A DNA stretch of 64,000 nt from Blastobasis lacticolella (GCA_905147135.1 LR990040.1:20877857-20941856); one strand, 5' to 3'. Shown: positions 44,008 through 55,374, numbered from the stretch's first letter. Numbers and translations: made by a program. The notes: generated by a model from the letters alone, not told the origin.

Positions 44008-45568
44008 TTATTAAAGACAGACAAATAATGCAGAAAGACACGAAACAGAAACTGAAAAGGATGCCAATTCGAATCAAACGCATGGTTGCACCGATGCAAA
44101 CGAGGGGCCTATCGCAACAGCAGCTATGCGAAGTGGAAGCCGCCCGAGCAAACAGCGGTATCCTCCGCACTGTGTCGGAAGCATTTTGATAAAACGTAGC
44201 ACAATTTCCTGGCAGCCAACGCTCGCACCCAAGGGCTAGGCGATAATAAAGTAGGATTTAGCCTGGAATTTGTAGATAGTGACACGACCGTTTATTTGTT
44301 TGTTTATCCGTTTATAAGGGAAAGGGAGACGTTGCCGAGCGTTACCGACCGTTACCGCTATAGAATCGTACATGTGCCGGAGGATTTGGTTCGGCGTGGA
44401 CCCTAAAGATATGAGTGAGCTTTCCCCGAAGTTTATAGCTTTGACACTAGATACCGTTAACAAAGAGTCTTCAGCACTAAAGTTCTCTAGAATGGAAGTA
44501 AAGAATGTAAGCTGATAGGCTGATACGTTTGACGTAATCTGTGAAATCAAATATTCGAATTTCGAACCGTAATCTTACGTGAGCGAACACGATATTTTAA
44601 TGAGACTTTTTCGTGTGCGTTCCCGAAGGAAAGGGAGGGGAATATATTATGGAGTTTGTTAATAAGTCGAATTCCTCAGCGAGCGACACCGACTATGGAT
44701 GGTATTTTCTAATAAAAACTTCAATAAATGTACATCGCGACGGGTATTAGCGCCGCGAAATTCCTCCGTCGCGTCAATAATAACATAAAGATTTTCCAAT
44801 ACATGCCCAATAAGGGCCCTTCGATTCGGGCGCCCCTTCGCTTCACACACGCGCACTTCGCCGCAGATTTTTCCTCCAAATACCCCAAAACACACACTAC
44901 ACTTTATTTACCAAACGAACTTGAACCCAGAACAAAAGGTTAACCCAACCCTTCCCAAATGAAACGCTGTTTCGATACAAACGTATTTTTGTCAACCTTT
45001 GAAGGAGTCATTTGTCGTGAATTGTTTAGCATTACGAAAACTTTGAGACGAGGAACTAACAAATTAAAAAGCGTCGTATTCTTCTTTTTGCATGCTGCAA
45101 CTTTTGCTCAGATATATTCGTTGAAACAAGTTGAAACACGGCATTGCTAACATGCAGGTAAAAGCGAGTCCATTCTCCCTTTTGATTCTGGCAGCTATGC
45201 AAGTTATGGCGAAAAATTCCGTTGAAATATGAATCAAAGACAACTCGCGGGAGTACAGCAAAATATGATTAGTGTAAAAATAAATTGTTTCAAACGAGAA
45301 TAGCTCGAAAGAGTAAGGAAACAGGAACAGGGATAAACTGGTGTATAATTTTGGTTGTTCTGTCCTGTGTAGTAGGAACAGTTTCGGTGTCAAAAGGGAA
45401 TAGAGGTTGGGTCCGAGACACGAATAACACTAAGCCCCTAAATGCGTAATCGATAGTCACACGGGAAGACTTCGGACTTTTATAAAGATGTTGTAGGCGA
45501 GCGTCGGAACCAGTTCGATTCGGCGTTGAAAAGTATTGAAGTCGTACAAACTATATTTTTGGAATGTG
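44008..45568. other. No gene recognised (1.6 kb)
   Basis: 44735-44895 is GC-richer ('gcgccccttcgcttcacaca', 'cgcgcacttcgccgcagat'), with frames on both strands but no family features. The rest is AT-rich. Confidence 0.35.
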
Positions 45569-45880
45569 TTAAGGTGGTACGTTTTACATACAATTTTATG
45601 CAAGCTTTTATGTACATTCTTTCAATGGTTTGACGTTTTTAATGTATGAAACAAAGCAATGAAAAAGAAAAGTTTTGAAATCACAAAACAACGCCATCTA
45701 GCGGCAAATTGTCTTTTTTTCGATTTAACTGCGTTATCTTATATCATTATGCTAAAGAAGGCCCTTTGGCGCTACATTGAAAACATTTACTCTTAGTATA
45801 AAAAATATAACAATTGCTAAACACTCATAGGAATGAATGAACGGTAAGAGAAATTTTGTATGGGTGACCAACCACCTTAA
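45569..45880. mobile_element. TTAA-flanked MITE, 304 bp
   Basis: The body 45573-45876 is flanked by TTAA at 45569-45572 and 45877-45880. Termini are 'ggtggtacgttttacatac' and, reverse-complemented, 'ggtggttggtcacccatac'. TTAA duplication is the signature of piggyBac-type transposases, though the short GGTGGT terminus is not the best known piggyBac end. The interior is non-coding and includes 'cgccatctagcggcaaat'. A related transposase would have to act in trans. Confidence 0.75.
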
Positions 45881-47049
45881 GTTCTTCACCAAGCACATTT
45901 CAATAAAAATAATATTTTAATAGAGGTTCTTATATTCTCTAAATGGCACCATATTGAGTATTGTGAATGAATGAATGATTTATTGCCGTAAAATGTGATA
46001 TTTGGTAGATGTGACGTGACATAGTCTATAAACATTGGACAATCAAGATCTTTCTAACAATACCTCTTTGGCCAAGATCGTTAGAACTATGCTTGCATAT
46101 CCTAACAAACACCCACACACCCATAGACATACACCGTTAACTTCACTTCATTACCGTTCCTTGGCTACGTCGTAGTCGGGTATAAAGGGTTTTGAAGTGA
46201 CGTAGTAGCGTCACTAGAATACCATCTCAGCCTCATAGTAATAGGTATCAAAATAATAGAACACTCTTTAGGTGTTACGTAAACACATAGCGAAAAATAA
46301 AATTACAAATTTTGAAAAAACTTGCGACGGCTTATATCGTCGTAATTGCAAGCTTTGAATGCAAAAAAGACATATCGAAATCGGTTGAGTAATTACTGAG
46401 AGCTCCACAAATGGCGAGTTATTAAGCTACTACAGCGCCCTCTGATGGTCTACTGACATAAAACATGTCTACGAACCTGCTCAGAAATGATATTATGCAA
46501 AAATCGCAATGAAATTGGACCAGTAGTTTTCGAGAAGAATGGGAACATTAATTGAGATATACATACACACAAACACACAAAGAACCTCTAACCCCAAAAA
46601 CACATACCGCCTCCGTGCCATTCGCCATCCGTTGTGGATAAAAAGAGAATGGAATGGAAATGTAATTTATATGGGATTCACTTTTATTTATTACCGTCAA
46701 TAACGGTGGGATATTCGCACCCGCTTCACTATTTAATAAGTCCAACACAAATAGTAAATCAATTTGTTCAAAATGTAAATAAGTTCATGTGAATGAATTG
46801 ATGATGTGAAAGTGTAGCTTAACACATATTATGTTGTATCGAATATAAAATTAATAAAACTAAATTGCATGCCAGAAAACTGCGCGTTTTCGCTGTCTTG
46901 GTAATTATATAGGTATGTGTTTTTCCTCGCAAGTGTGATGAAAAACATGGCATGACATGCTTGCGTGTCGTATGCCTCGACTATAATGACCAATATAGCA
47001 CACTAGTATCACAATGCGAGGTGGCACATAGTCTGGCGAGAGTCACGCT
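45881..47049. other. No gene recognised
   Basis: AT-rich. 46550-46577 is a short CA/ACA-rich stretch. No shared repeat noticed. Confidence 0.4.
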
Positions 47050-47190
47050 TTATATAAATTTTAACTCATTATTTGCCTTGGGAATTTCATACAACATTGT
47101 TTCCCTGCGGGTAACCAGGCCATGCTTTACGTTAACATTTCATGACATATCATTGTACATTGTCAAGCAGGGCGCGTAAAAAACGTATTT
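47050..47190 (+). repeat. Repeat E, copy 2
   Basis: 'ttgggaatttcatacaacat', 'atgctttacgttaacatttc', 'atgacatatcattgtacatt' and 'gtcaagcagggcgcgtaaaa' align with 59738-59832. Confidence 0.6.
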
Positions 47191-48580
47191 GTGACCATTA
47201 TACAAAATGATAGTAAAATTTAAAAAACTCTTGTTACTACTTAATAAACAAACATTACGTCCCTAAATTCTAAATAATTATCTTACCTCTGTTTCCAAAA
47301 CAGTCAGGCTTTCGCATCCGTGGTATTCCCTCCCACCTCGTGCTATGTCTTTTCACGGTCGGCTCCAGGAATTCGTCCAAGTTCCCTGGATCCAAACAGT
47401 CCGGTATTCGAAACCCTTTGTGAGATTCCACGGAAATTCGGCGAATTCCACCGTGGCCCCACACAAATTAACTCATTATTTTCAAACATAGTTTTGAGCG
47501 TTCATTAAGATTTTTGGAATATGTTCCGCTGTATTGTTTACTTGGTGCTTTCGTTGGGAATAAATGTTAAAAAATTAGGTATTTAAGCTTTGAAGGATTT
47601 CCCTTTTAAGGACAGTGTAGTGAAATAACCCATAAAGTTGTGAAAAGTTTCGCGGTCCTCAGACACTACTGGCATTAGAGAGCTGATTTTATTTTAGTAG
47701 AGACCGACAAAGTTGTGACATAAAATGTTTAAAAAGTACGTCCACTAGTTACTATCCAGTATTTCCGTGGTTCAGATAGGATTGTACTGAAATCTGGCCA
47801 AATCACTCCAGCTCTGCATTTTCAGGCTGGAATGCGATACTGGCTGGATTCGAGCTTTGGTATCTGGGTGTCTAGCTCTCATCATTCATTTGGACAAATT
47901 CATTGACGATCTTCAAAAGACTTACATCTTTTCAAGTTCGCACATAGTAGAAAAAGGAAATGTTTTAACATGGGTATAAAAGTGCAGGGTAATCTGTACA
48001 GCTGCTTGTACAGGAACTATTCTTAAATTTTAAGTGAATCTGACCTTTTTGATTTGACCTATAATAGTAATGCACTACCATCTTTAATTATGAGTCCTAT
48101 CATAATGGTAAGGCATCATTGTTAAGGCAACAAGGCTGGTTAGCGATAGTCATAGGGAGCCGTTTTATGTTGGTGGCACAAAATCGATCAGTATGCAAGG
48201 TGGTTAATGTAGGTGAGGCCTATCTCCAGCAAAAATAAATACTACCTGATCCTAAGAGTCTAAGAGAATGTATTTTTGAGCTTCACAGCTAGTTCTTGCA
48301 CTGGGGTCTAATTTTCAAAAGTGGAAATATGGTTGCAACTCGTCTATGATTACATTTAACATAAGTAATTTACGTAAATCAGACCTGAAAATAAAAGTAA
48401 GTCTAGGACCAACTGAGTAGGTTGATGATAGTCGATTTTACAACTGGCATTTATAAACAACATTAAATTGATCAGGTAGACAAAATAATATATATTTACA
48501 CTGTTTCTTGTATTTATGTTGTTGTTCTAGACTGATATTAAAATATTTCTATAAAATATAACGTGTTAAATAATAACACG
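47191..48580. other. No gene recognised (1.4 kb)
   Basis: 47300-47470 is moderately GC-rich with antiparallel short frames lacking family features. Otherwise AT-rich and unassigned. Confidence 0.4.
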
Positions 48581-48970
48581 TATTAAATTACTTACATTCG
48601 TAAGCGGGAACGTCGGTATACGACTACCGAGTATACGACTCGTAAGCCAGAGGTCCCGGCTTCGAATCCCGCTCCGGCCATGTACCAATGACACTTTTCT
48701 GAGTTATGTACATTAGTTGAATACTAACCGATGCTCTTACGGTGAGGGAAAAACATCGTGACGAAACCTGCACATTTAGGCGACTGGATGTGTAACCATG
48801 ATCCAATCTGGTCAGGTTTCCCTGGTAGCAGGGTCATGGAGGTCAGATGGCAGTCGCTATACTGAAATTACCTGACCTGCCAAATCCTGGATCATGGTCA
48901 AGGCGGACCCCGGGCCCTCGTGCGCGAGAGCACAACCGGCCAAGATGTTTTTTATTATTAAATTATTTAC
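48581..48970 (+). mobile_element. tRNA-related SINE family S1, near full-length copy with target-site duplication
   Basis: Body 48596-48955, alignable along its length with 16006-16370. The B box 'gcttcgaatcc' at 48659-48669 has one change from the canonical form. The A-box region is replaced by a duplicated 'gtatacgact' (48616-48625 and 48631-48640), so internal promotion is probably lost. The flanks 'tattaaattacttac' (48581-48595) and 'tattaaattatttac' (48956-48970) are a 15-bp duplication with one mismatch. Confidence 0.88.
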
Positions 48971-49039
48971 CTTGCAAAACTCACGACGAAAACCATTTTA
49001 GAAGTAATGAACAACTCCGATATTTATCATCATTTAGAA

Positions 49040-49312
49040 ATGCAATATCATTATCATCATCACAACCCATAACAGTTCACTGCAGGACTTAGGGCCTCTC
49101 CCACGAAAGAGGAAGTTATTGCTATAATCTCAACGCTTGGCAGGTGGGTTGGAGATCGCAGTATTATAAATATAGCAATGGAAAAAGCTACTGCCCGTTT
49201 TCCTGTCTACGGAGATGCTAGACCTTTTGCCTAGACAACATAAGTCGTCTTGTACGACACCCACGAGTGTACAGGGTTGGTGCTATTCTACTCTGTCGGA
49301 CACCACACAGAC
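49040..49312 (-). repeat. Repeat R, copy 5
   Basis: Starts with CAT/CATTAT triplets (49040-49060), then 'cacaacccataacagttcac', 'ctctcccacgaaagaggaag', 'tttgcctagacaacataagt', 'cacccacgagtgtacagggt' and 'tctactctgtcggacaccac'. It is nearly full length compared with 640-890. Confidence 0.75.
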
Positions 49313-50082
49313 AAGAAATGCAATAACAGGTAATACATTATATAGAAATAAAATTAAAAAGAAACCTACAAACATATTTGCATCCGATTTAAATTTATAG
49401 CCGTTGTTTTAAAACTATGGTAGTAACAAGTGGATAGAAGACAGAAGGGGAAAATGATATGACATCTATTGAGACCACGGGTTTAAAGGGTGATAGTAAA
49501 AGACGAAAGGGAAAGAGAAAAAGAAGGCCAAGGATTAAAAATTAGAAAGACGTGAAGGATAGAGTGATCGCCGACGATTATAGAGAAGTGAAGAGGTTGG
49601 CAGAGGAAAAAAAGAGTGGCGATTGCTACACATTAACAAGATTTAGACTCTTAAATTAATAATTACTCACGACTTGCTTCGGCTTCCCACGGTGCACTTA
49701 AGAAAAAAACGGTGTAAAATACACTTTCCGTAAAAATTATCTAATGGTGAAAACAGCATCTAAATCTGTTGCGTATTTTCGGAGCGAATATATAGGCAGA
49801 CGAGGAACGCGACTTTATACTATCAAGGATGACGAAACCCAGTGAATATTGTAGGGTCTTGCCCTGACGATTGGTTATTTGTGTACTTACAGTTATTAAG
49901 ATTCCTTTTCAAATAACTGTTCAGCTCGTAGAAACATTTATTTTCAATTTTAGTGTAATAGTTTTTTTGGTTTAATGGTTTGGCCCTTCAGGCTCTCCAA
50001 TTTGACTTTCCAATCATAGAAATAAATACCCTGGAACCGGTTGAGCGAACAAATAACTCTGACGGTTACCATAGTAAATAAA
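49313..50082. other. No gene recognised
   Basis: 49430-49620 is purine-rich on the plus strand (many 'gaaag' and 'agaag' words). No repeat match in the window. Confidence 0.4.
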
Positions 50083-50250
50083 ACTGCGCTGTCTACAGTG
50101 CCACAAACATGTCTGACCGGGTGACAGCGTCGCTGTTGTTGGCATTGACATTACATTTCAAAACGGCAACACTTAGTTCCGGTTTTGTCCACCGGGTCGA
50201 ATAGGTTTGTCAACAATCTTGTCAAGCCGCCAGATATAACATTGTTAACG
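50083..50250 (+). repeat. Repeat P, copy 1 of a flanking pair
   Basis: 'gcgctgtctacagtgccaca', 'gggtgacagcgtcgctgttg', 'acggcaacacttagttccgg', 'gtcaagccgccagatataac' match 50712-50905 in the same orientation. Confidence 0.8.
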
Positions 50251-50470
50251 CGTACAAGAATATGTATGGACAGTGGTAACCATTCCAATAGCTATGTGTA
50301 ATACGTCGTTGGATAGCTATTTTTGAGCTGAACAAAAGTAAGTAAGGCGCTAACTGCCAAATTTTAGTTCGTTCAGAGTTATGCTGTACTAAACATATCA
50401 CAGTATTAAGAATTTTTTCTGTTCTACCCGCATTTAATGGCCATGTGTAATGCATCGATGGATTCATGGA

Positions 50471-50682
50471 TATACAGGGTGTAAAAAGACCGCTAGCATT
50501 AATTGAAACCCCATATTCTACCCATGAAACTGCCCACATTGCGCGTCGCAATTAATTATTTATTTTAGGTAGCGAAATTATGAAGTCATTTCCGCGGGTA
50601 TGTTTTTTGGGGAAAGTTGTTCAGTTTCGTGGCTAGAATATGAGGTTTCAATTAATGCTAGCGGTCTTTTGACAAGCTGTAT
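50471..50682. mobile_element. Foldback element with 62-bp arms
   Basis: Arms 50471-50532 and 50622-50682 are inverse complements with roughly 90% identity: 'agaccgctagcattaattga' and, after inversion, 'agaccgctagcattaattga'. The outer ends are 'tatacagggtg' and 'tatacagcttg' (inverted). The centre of about 90 bp is non-coding. Because of the symmetry, similar peptides (VSW, then SINASGL) appear on both strands. They are not evidence of a gene. Confidence 0.8.
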
Positions 50683-50711
50683 AAGAATAAATAAACCATA
50701 CCATATTAAAT

Positions 50712-50905
50712 ATAATGGCGCAGTCTCTTGTGCCACAAACTTATTTGACCCGGTGACAGCGTCGCTGTTGTTGGCAATGACATATTATTTCAATATGGCA
50801 ACACTTAGTTCCAGTTTTGGCCACCGGTTTTTAGCACTGACATAGACGTCAGTCATCAATCTCACCAAGGCGCCAGAAATAACATTGTAAAAGCTTACAA
50901 AATTG
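50712..50905 (+). repeat. Repeat P, copy 2 of a flanking pair
   Basis: 'ggcgcagtctcttgtgccac', 'ccggtgacagcgtcgctgtt', 'atggcaacacttagttccag', 'aaggcgccagaaataacatt'. It starts 30 bp after the foldback element. Copy 1 ends about 220 bp before it. Confidence 0.8.
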
Positions 50906-52055
50906 TTGTAACGTAATGCCTTAAATATAAATTTCTAAACAGTAATAATTGGGATTCGTCAATTACAAATCCAACCTTCAATTCCAACCATCAAATTTAT
51001 CATTTTATCTCCTTTAAAATTTTTACCACTTTTGTCGTTGTAGAATTCTTCAACGAAGCTACATTATATAACAATATTATTGTTATTGATTAATTTGTAT
51101 ACTCATCTGTTATCTATTTTTATCTATAATAATATTACTTCCGCGAAAACAAAATCAACGGCATTATGCCGCTGGTGCAAAGTCACATCGTGCGCATATA
51201 TGTAAGACTGCCAAATAAAAAATAAGCAGATGGCGTGCATTGAATTTGAATGAACATACCAACTAATCATGGCCGGTTAATGATGTAGCAATAAACACTT
51301 AAATATTTATTGGAAATGCTAAAAATATAAGTTTTACAAGTAATACATGATATTTCTTATACTTTACGGAAAAAAGATACTCCATTCTTGGTTTTGGTTA
51401 CTGTTTATTGGAATTAGTGCATGTGTTTCCTACGCAACTCGGCATTCTTAGATTGTAAAGTAACGACCATTCGTATACGTGGCCAAAACGTCACTGAGAC
51501 ATAGTTGAAGCGCAATTGCAGTTTACGCTCCAATGACATGGAGCTATTCCCTTTGGTCCATGAACGGGTCCATTATGTAGAAGTCATTGCTTTCCAATTC
51601 ATTATATTATGTTCTGAAAAAGAGAGAAAACTATGTTTGTTTCGAAGCGACCATTACTAATAAATGGTCAACGAATTATGTATTTCATGACGTACCTTTT
51701 TGTTATGTTAATTTATTTCCTTTTGGCCTTGAACTCGTATTTTCATTATATTTTTAATAATATCTTGGCATAAATAGTGTTTACAAATTGTTTTGAAGTT
51801 GTCAAGCAGTGACAAACTATAGATCGATGCCATGACGGCGAAGATTTTATTTCTATTTGCGGCCCACGAAAAAGACTGTGGTTGTGATAAATTAGAAATT
51901 GACGGCTAGAGAAAAGAAATTCAGACTGATGTCTGGGAGTCTGAAGTTTGGAAGTGAAACGATATGAAGGATTTTATCATGCTGATTTACAAAAATCAAT
52001 ATAATTTAAAAATAAACAGAATTATAGCTGTTTTTTTTTCAAGTTTAGACTATCC
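50906..52055. other. No gene recognised (1.15 kb)
   Basis: Unassigned AT-rich DNA. Confidence 0.4.
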
Positions 52056-52156
52056 AGGCATTTGACCGCTATCTCACCTGGTGGTAAGTGACGATGCGGT
52101 CGAATATGGAGCATCTGCCTAGGTACAGCCTATTCACTCTAGCCTTGCTGGCGTCG
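52056..52156 (-). pseudogene. LINE remnant, left part, interrupted by a SINE
   Basis: 'gcatttgaccgctatctcac', 'ggtggtaagtgacgatgcgg' and 'tatggagcatctgcctaggt' form the 3' side of a LINE whose ORF2 C-terminus continues at 52416-52560. Related to 11420-11520. Confidence 0.6.
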
Positions 52157-52415
52157 TTTTTTTTTTTTTTTTATAATCGTGGACAAATTCACACAGCGCC
52201 ATCTAGGCCCTAAGTAAGCAAAGCTTGTGTTATGGGTGCTAGATAACTGATAAACTACTTATATACTTTTTAATACATACTTCTTATACATAGAACACCC
52301 AGACCCGTAATAGAAATTAAAATGCATCATTTCAAATTCTGCCCGGCCGGGAATCGAACCCGGGACCTCTTGCGTGGCAGACCGGCCGATTGACCACTGA
52401 ACCACTCAGGTCGTC
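52157..52415 (-). mobile_element. tRNA-Gly-type SINE family S2, full copy with poly(A)
   Basis: On the minus strand the order is a head 'gacgacctgagtggttcagt' with A-box features, 'tctgccacgc' (compare the anticodon arm of tRNA-Gly GCC), B box 'ggttcgattcc' (complement of 52350-52360), body with 'tagcacccataacacaagct' and 'agatggcgctgtgtgaat', and a 16-nt A tail (T run 52157-52172). The acceptor ends do not pair, so this is a SINE and not a tRNA gene. The intact B box and clean tail suggest a younger copy than 35437-35692. It interrupts a LINE remnant. Confidence 0.88.
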
Positions 52416-52560
52416 AGATTATAGTGATCAGGGAACACACCGCAGGCAACGCGTTCCATTCATTAGCCGTTCGCATTATGAAGGTTAAACCAAAGCGGCT
52501 CGTGCGGGTAGCTGGAAGATCCACGACATAAGGACATAACTAGAAGGTGGATCAGTTTTA
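52416..52560 (-). pseudogene. LINE ORF2 C-terminal remnant, right part
   Basis: The minus strand reads FIMRTANEWNALPAVCS, the 'RTAxxWNALP' ORF2-end pattern, just upstream of the SINE insertion point. No longer frame survives. Confidence 0.6.
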
Positions 52561-53237
52561 TAAGGTTATGTGAAGTGGACTCTTATTTGGTACTTTTGTG
52601 CTTTATTTAGACTATTATTTTAAATCACTGTACGTAGCTAGTTTCCTGACTAAAAGAAATAGAACCCATTACCCTGAATCAGCCAGCATGCCTCCATACC
52701 CTAGGCTAGTGTTACGCTACAAGATGTAGATAGTCGATAAAGTCATTCGATGTTGTAACGAGAAAACGTCAAAATTTCAGAAGATCACGCAACAGGAACA
52801 CCATCTGAAATGATCACAGTTAATTACAATTAAGTTAAGCAAGAAACCTTTTTATACTAAACTTGAAAAAGGAACTATTGATCTGTCACAGGCAGACTTA
52901 AAAATAAAAGGTAGGCGAAGGGACTGCCGGAACATTTTAACCGGCTCCGTAACTTTGGCAAAAGTTCGTGTCTTTTCAAATTGAAACTCGGATGTTCAAC
53001 CGTGAAACGGCTATTTTCTTAATTATATTGAAATACTGGTACGTTTGTTGCGGAAAATGTATTTGGCAAATTAAACTGGATTATTTTTTACGCCATAACG
53101 GTATTTATAATTATTTATACATAATAATTTAGGTTACAATGATTAAAATTATTTCATCAAAAACATTGAAAACATATTAGTAATTTATCTAAGGTCGAAA
53201 GTACACTTGTACATTTTACTCACGTAAGTAACTTAAT
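52561..53237. other. No gene recognised
   Basis: Unassigned AT-rich DNA. Confidence 0.4.
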
Positions 53238-53515
53238 TGGCCGTGGAGTGTCCGGCAGAGACGAATAGCACAAGCCCTTTACACTCGTGGGTGTCCTACA
53301 AGGCGATTAATGTTTTCGAGATAAAATATCTTGTCTCCGCTTGAAAGTGGGCTGCAGCATTTTCCATTGCTATATTTATAAAATCGTGATCTCCGACTCG
53401 CCTGTCAGGCGTGGGGATTATGGCAAAAATCTCCCCTTTCGTGGGAGAGACCCTTAGGGACTTATCCTGCAGTGGACTGTTATGGACTGTGAAGATGATG
53501 ATGAATGAACTTAAT
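53238..53515 (+). repeat. Repeat R, copy 6, with GATGAT tail
   Basis: 'ggccgtggagtgtccggcag', 'acactcgtgggtgtcctaca', 'tttccattgctatatttata', 'cctgtcaggcgtggggatta', 'cgtgggagagaccctta' and 'cagtggactgttatggactg', ending in GATGATGATGAATGAA. This copy shows the 3' terminus best. Confidence 0.75.
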
Positions 53516-54130
53516 GTTCATATGTATGACAATATAGTTGATTAGAACAACTATAATATAAATCCATGGCTCCAGGATTCGAAATATATGTTTTGTTACG
53601 TAGGTTTACGTCCTACTGCCCAGTTCGGTTAGTTAATTCTCTCTTCCTCACTCACCAACACAGTCCGTTCTTCGATCCGAGCCGGTCGTTCGGATTTTGT
53701 TTTAAGCCAGGCGTGTGCAATGCACTGCGATTTTGTATAGAATTCATGATGTCCGGTGGCTACTCGATGTAAAAACCTGACGTGTCAGTCTTAATTATCT
53801 TGGCAATGTTGTTTTTAAAATTTTGAAGACTAAACTATCGTATTATTTACTGATCCCAATTTAATTTGGGCGATAAAATGAAAAAAAATTACCCGACGGC
53901 TTCAGAAGGAGGGTTAGTTTTTCGAGCGTATGTATGTATGGCAATTACTTTGACACCGGCTACAGTCCTAACGGCACAATGGATTTTAACATATGAGGTG
54001 TTAGATTTGTCTTGGTCGCGATCTACAAAATTAAAAAAAAAAAACGGATTTTTGTGACTTTCAATACCAATCGAGTGGGTTACCAAATAAAGGTCTTCAA
54101 AAAGCGATTTCAAATATATATAGGTACAAT
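53516..54130. other. No gene recognised
   Basis: Two short overlapping frames at 53866-54146 lack features. Unassigned. Confidence 0.4.
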
Positions 54131-54166
54131 TTATAGGTAGGTACACTTAAAAGTACCTACCTATAA
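54131..54166. repeat. Perfect 14-bp hairpin
   Basis: 'ttataggtaggtac' (54131-54144) and its exact reverse complement (54153-54166) surround an 8-nt loop 'acttaaaa'. There is no T run after it. Function unknown. Confidence 0.8.
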
Positions 54167-54899
54167 GTAAAACTTTGCTTTACAGTTTTTAATTGCAGTC
54201 GGGGTTTTTAGTTTCTGTATTTGTCGTGTAATTTAACAACAAAGCAAGTTTGAAACGAACTTGCATCAACTTTTCAGTTTAGTAGACGGTGGCGCTATTG
54301 AGGTTATTGGAATGACATTTAGGTACATGGCGTACTTATATATGCCTAGTACTAATTTTGTCTACTGAACAGACAAGTTGGTGGCACTGTGGCATTGTAC
54401 TACTCCTCATGTTACTTACTTAGAGTGCTAAAACGTGTATCTAACTTGCTTCTAGACTAGACTTTGCCTTCGCAGAAATTTTTAACCGATCAGTTGTTAC
54501 CAAGGTTTGTCTATTCGAATCATTATTTTTATACAGCGACGTTTATATACAGAAAATTATGCATTCATTTATATCAATAATAATACGTAGGCTATGTGCA
54601 GTTATTTCGGGAAAGCGAAACACATTTTTACGATTTAACAACCGTTTTTAAATCGCCAAAATACAGTACAGTAAGGCATAGATACTGTACCTACTGATTT
54701 TGACAAAATTTTTGCTAGCCCTCTCGCATCAGCGAGTTCTAAACAATCAACTTTGGAATATGTCCGTTCCTGTTCAACTCCTCATTGAAACGAAGCTGAA
54801 AACAAAAGCAACTTCCCTAGCACTGATGAACACATCAGGCTTGATGAAGCCAGACGTTACCAACCACGGATCGGGTCGCTTTAATTTATTTGATCCCAG
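54167..54899. other. No gene recognised
   Basis: A 77-codon plus frame at 54700-54933 lacks features. Unassigned AT-rich DNA. Confidence 0.4.
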
Positions 54900-54929
54900 T
54901 TCTTCTGTTCGTTTATTAAACAGACGAGA

Positions 54930-55310
54930 TTAACGCTAGGAGCTTAGCGTGAGACGTACTGAAGCAAGGAGGGGGGTAGAAGCAGAAGGGGGAAGGGGGC
55001 GTCAGCACCGCGTGACGCCGACAGATAAGCTAATTACTTATTGTGACTCCACAACCGGTGGCTGACGAATTTTTACCGAATTCTGCAGACAGCCAGCGAT
55101 TGTTAATAACGGGCCGGCACTTAGCCGCCGTCCACCACAATGGGTCAAATTAACCGGACAATTTAACTTTTTAATTGCGAATCAAGGAGCCGGGGAAGTG
55201 AAAAGGTTGCGCCCCGAGTAATTAATTGTCAAGAAAGGTTTTTGTTGGCGCGCGAGTCGGTTCGTAAAGTTACGGTAACTGGATTTGCCTAATAGCAATT
55301 TATGTCTCCA
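54930..55310. promoter_or_regulatory. Possible cis-regulatory element
   Basis: A purine-rich G tract block (54966-55000) is followed by a GATA-type 'agataag' next to 'ctaattacttatt' (55021-55040), 'tttaattgcgaat' and 'gtaattaattgtcaa', i.e. several TAATTA/TAATTG homeodomain-type cores within about 200 bp, plus CpG-rich 'gggccggcacttagccgccg'. No frame or repeat explains this stretch. The composition is distinct from its surroundings. Speculative. Confidence 0.25.
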
Positions 55311-55374
55311 TCGTAGGTGACCTGGATCTCGTTTAAGCCACTTGAAATAAGTTCTCAATAAAAATTCAATTATG

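Noticed and set aside
50222..50845. Similar peptides on opposite strands suggesting a duplicated gene
   Set aside because: The similarity is explained by the arms of a foldback element and by repeat P, not by coding selection.
52338..52415. tRNA-Gly(GCC) gene on the minus strand
   Set aside because: The B box and anticodon arm resemble tRNA-Gly, but the acceptor ends do not pair and a SINE body with poly(A) follows.
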